64,000 nt of DNA from NCBI RefSeq assembly GCF_031877795.1, contig NC_133935.1:84326748-84390747 (forward strand), written 5' to 3'. Shown piece by piece: positions 62,861-64,000 of the stretch (the stretch's first letter is position 1; the number at the start of each line of letters is the position of its first letter). Source of the stretch: Strix aluco (lineage: Eukaryota > Chordata > Aves > Strigiformes > Strigidae). Below the pieces are notes generated by a model that ran no database searches, was not told where the DNA came from, and worked only from the letters and a program-made list of their open reading frames with translations. The position numbers and the translations under genes are program-made.

Positions 62861-64000
62861 TTACCTGATTGTACATCTTGGTCTCCCTTTTTAGTCCATG
62901 GAAAGAAATACATTTTTTCTGACCATATGGCGCTTGCTTGTAATTACCTGCCGCACTGTAGGATGGGATGCATCCTGCCCTTGCTGGGTCTAATTCATGT
63001 CATGTACAATACAGGGAGTCCAGTCACAGACTCAGAGGAGAACACCAGCTCTGGGGACATCTATGCTTCATCAAATGAATCCTACCTCCTGGAGTGAGCC
63101 ACTCTGCATTTATCACCATTGCAGGCTTTTTGAGCAGAGGGGAATCTCAGCATGAAGATCCCAGGCATGCTGCTTCAGACAGGAGGTTGGCTTATTGCTC
63201 TGTGGTATGTAAAACATCCAGCTTGGTTTTAAATCATGTAGTCAAGGGACTGACAATCTAACCATATACCTTGGACTCAGTGTTTACTCAGCCTCTCGGG
63301 TGGATTTTGCTCAGTGCTGTGTGCCTGTATTCCTAGCAGTATTTAAGTCAGTTACCTTAAAGTAGCTTAGGAACACCTCCATGAGTGCAGTCAGAGCTAT
63401 GGCTATGACAGGGCTTATCCAGGCTGCAAGAGCAGCAGGCATGAGGCACCCAGTCTTTGCTGTGTTGACGGTATCTACTATAGCTTGAATTTTCTGTCTA
63501 AGCTGAGTTCTGTTCACATACGTGTCCCTAGCTCAGACTGACCAGTCCTCTCTCATCAAAAATGTAAAGCTTAAGATAACTGTTCCTGGATGTACCTGGG
63601 ACCCTGGACCAGGAAGTTAATCACTGCTGGTCTGAAGAGATGAAAAAGTCCTTTAGAACAGAATTGAATTTAATCATCGGTTTTGTAACCCCTTATTTCA
63701 GTTCTCTCATAACCACCAAATGTGGCTTAATTTTTTTCGGTAAAAATAACAAGATTGGGAAATCATTGTGACCACTAGATGGCACGAACTGCTCAAATAT
63801 ACTGTCCAAAAGAGTCCAAAAAGCTGAAGTTTCTCAAGGAGAAGATACAAAAAATATACGGGAGGAACAAGTGCTAAGGATGCTCAAAGCCCTACCATTT
63901 GCTGAGGAGGACAGGATTTCAGTAAGATGTTTTGTGGTATGTGTCTGTTGGGCTGTTTCATGAGTTGTCCTCTCATGGTTGGGATTCCTCTGGAAGGAAA
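62861..64000. other. Intergenic sequence at the right edge
   Basis: No exon, RNA gene or repeat family is recognised. By synteny ITIH5 should begin further right on the + strand; none of its conserved N-terminal coding sequence is seen here. Confidence 0.55.

Noticed and set aside
63311-63517. Small hydrophobic frame on the minus strand near the right edge
   Set aside because: It looks membrane-like but has no recognisable family, no splice or promoter context, and is short enough to be chance.
1-64000. CRISPR arrays, operons, bacterial mobile elements, tRNA or rRNA genes
   Set aside because: The window is vertebrate nuclear DNA; no regularly spaced repeats or tRNA/rRNA signatures were seen in the sequence.

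Overview
This is a stretch of bird nuclear genome. It has intron-rich vertebrate genes with GT-AG splice sites, CpG-island promoters and several CR1 LINE copies, some ending in the avian ATTCTRTG tail. The gene order TAF3 (-), ATP5F1C (-), KIN (+), ITIH2 (-) is the known vertebrate block (human chromosome 10p14) read from the opposite strand. I assembled the gene models by hand: I placed the splice sites and checked that reading phase carries through every junction. The complete models encode 294 (ATP5F1C), 390 (KIN) and 948 (ITIH2) residues, close to the human lengths.

Layout. 1-2144 is part of TAF3 intron 1 (C-rich on +). 2145-2310 is TAF3 coding exon 1, inside a CpG island that reaches about 2760. 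2761-5484 is intergenic with one CR1. 5485-12807 is ATP5F1C, with an alternative 3' exon. 12808-12973 is a 166-bp bidirectional promoter. 12974 to about 31590 is KIN, with CR1 copies in introns 1 and 11 and a 92-bp tandem duplication before exon 7. 31590-33500 is the convergent gap between the KIN and ITIH2 3' ends. 33706-60277 is the ITIH2 coding region (21 exons). 60278-64000 is ITIH2 upstream sequence with a CR1; no ITIH5 exon is visible, although ITIH5 is the expected next gene.

The genes are not one pathway. TAF3 is a TFIID subunit. ATP5F1C is the rotor stalk of mitochondrial ATP synthase. KIN is a nuclear DNA/RNA-binding protein. ITIH2 is a liver-secreted heavy chain that binds hyaluronan. 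The shared promoter of ATP5F1C and KIN is the only direct regulatory link seen.

I found no evidence of an undescribed multi-gene system. The points most worth a second look are small in scale: the ATP5F1C terminal splicing design, the duplicated decoy splice site in KIN, the head-to-head CR1 pair in KIN intron 1, sense-strand G-richness of two first introns, and a possible poison exon in ITIH2.
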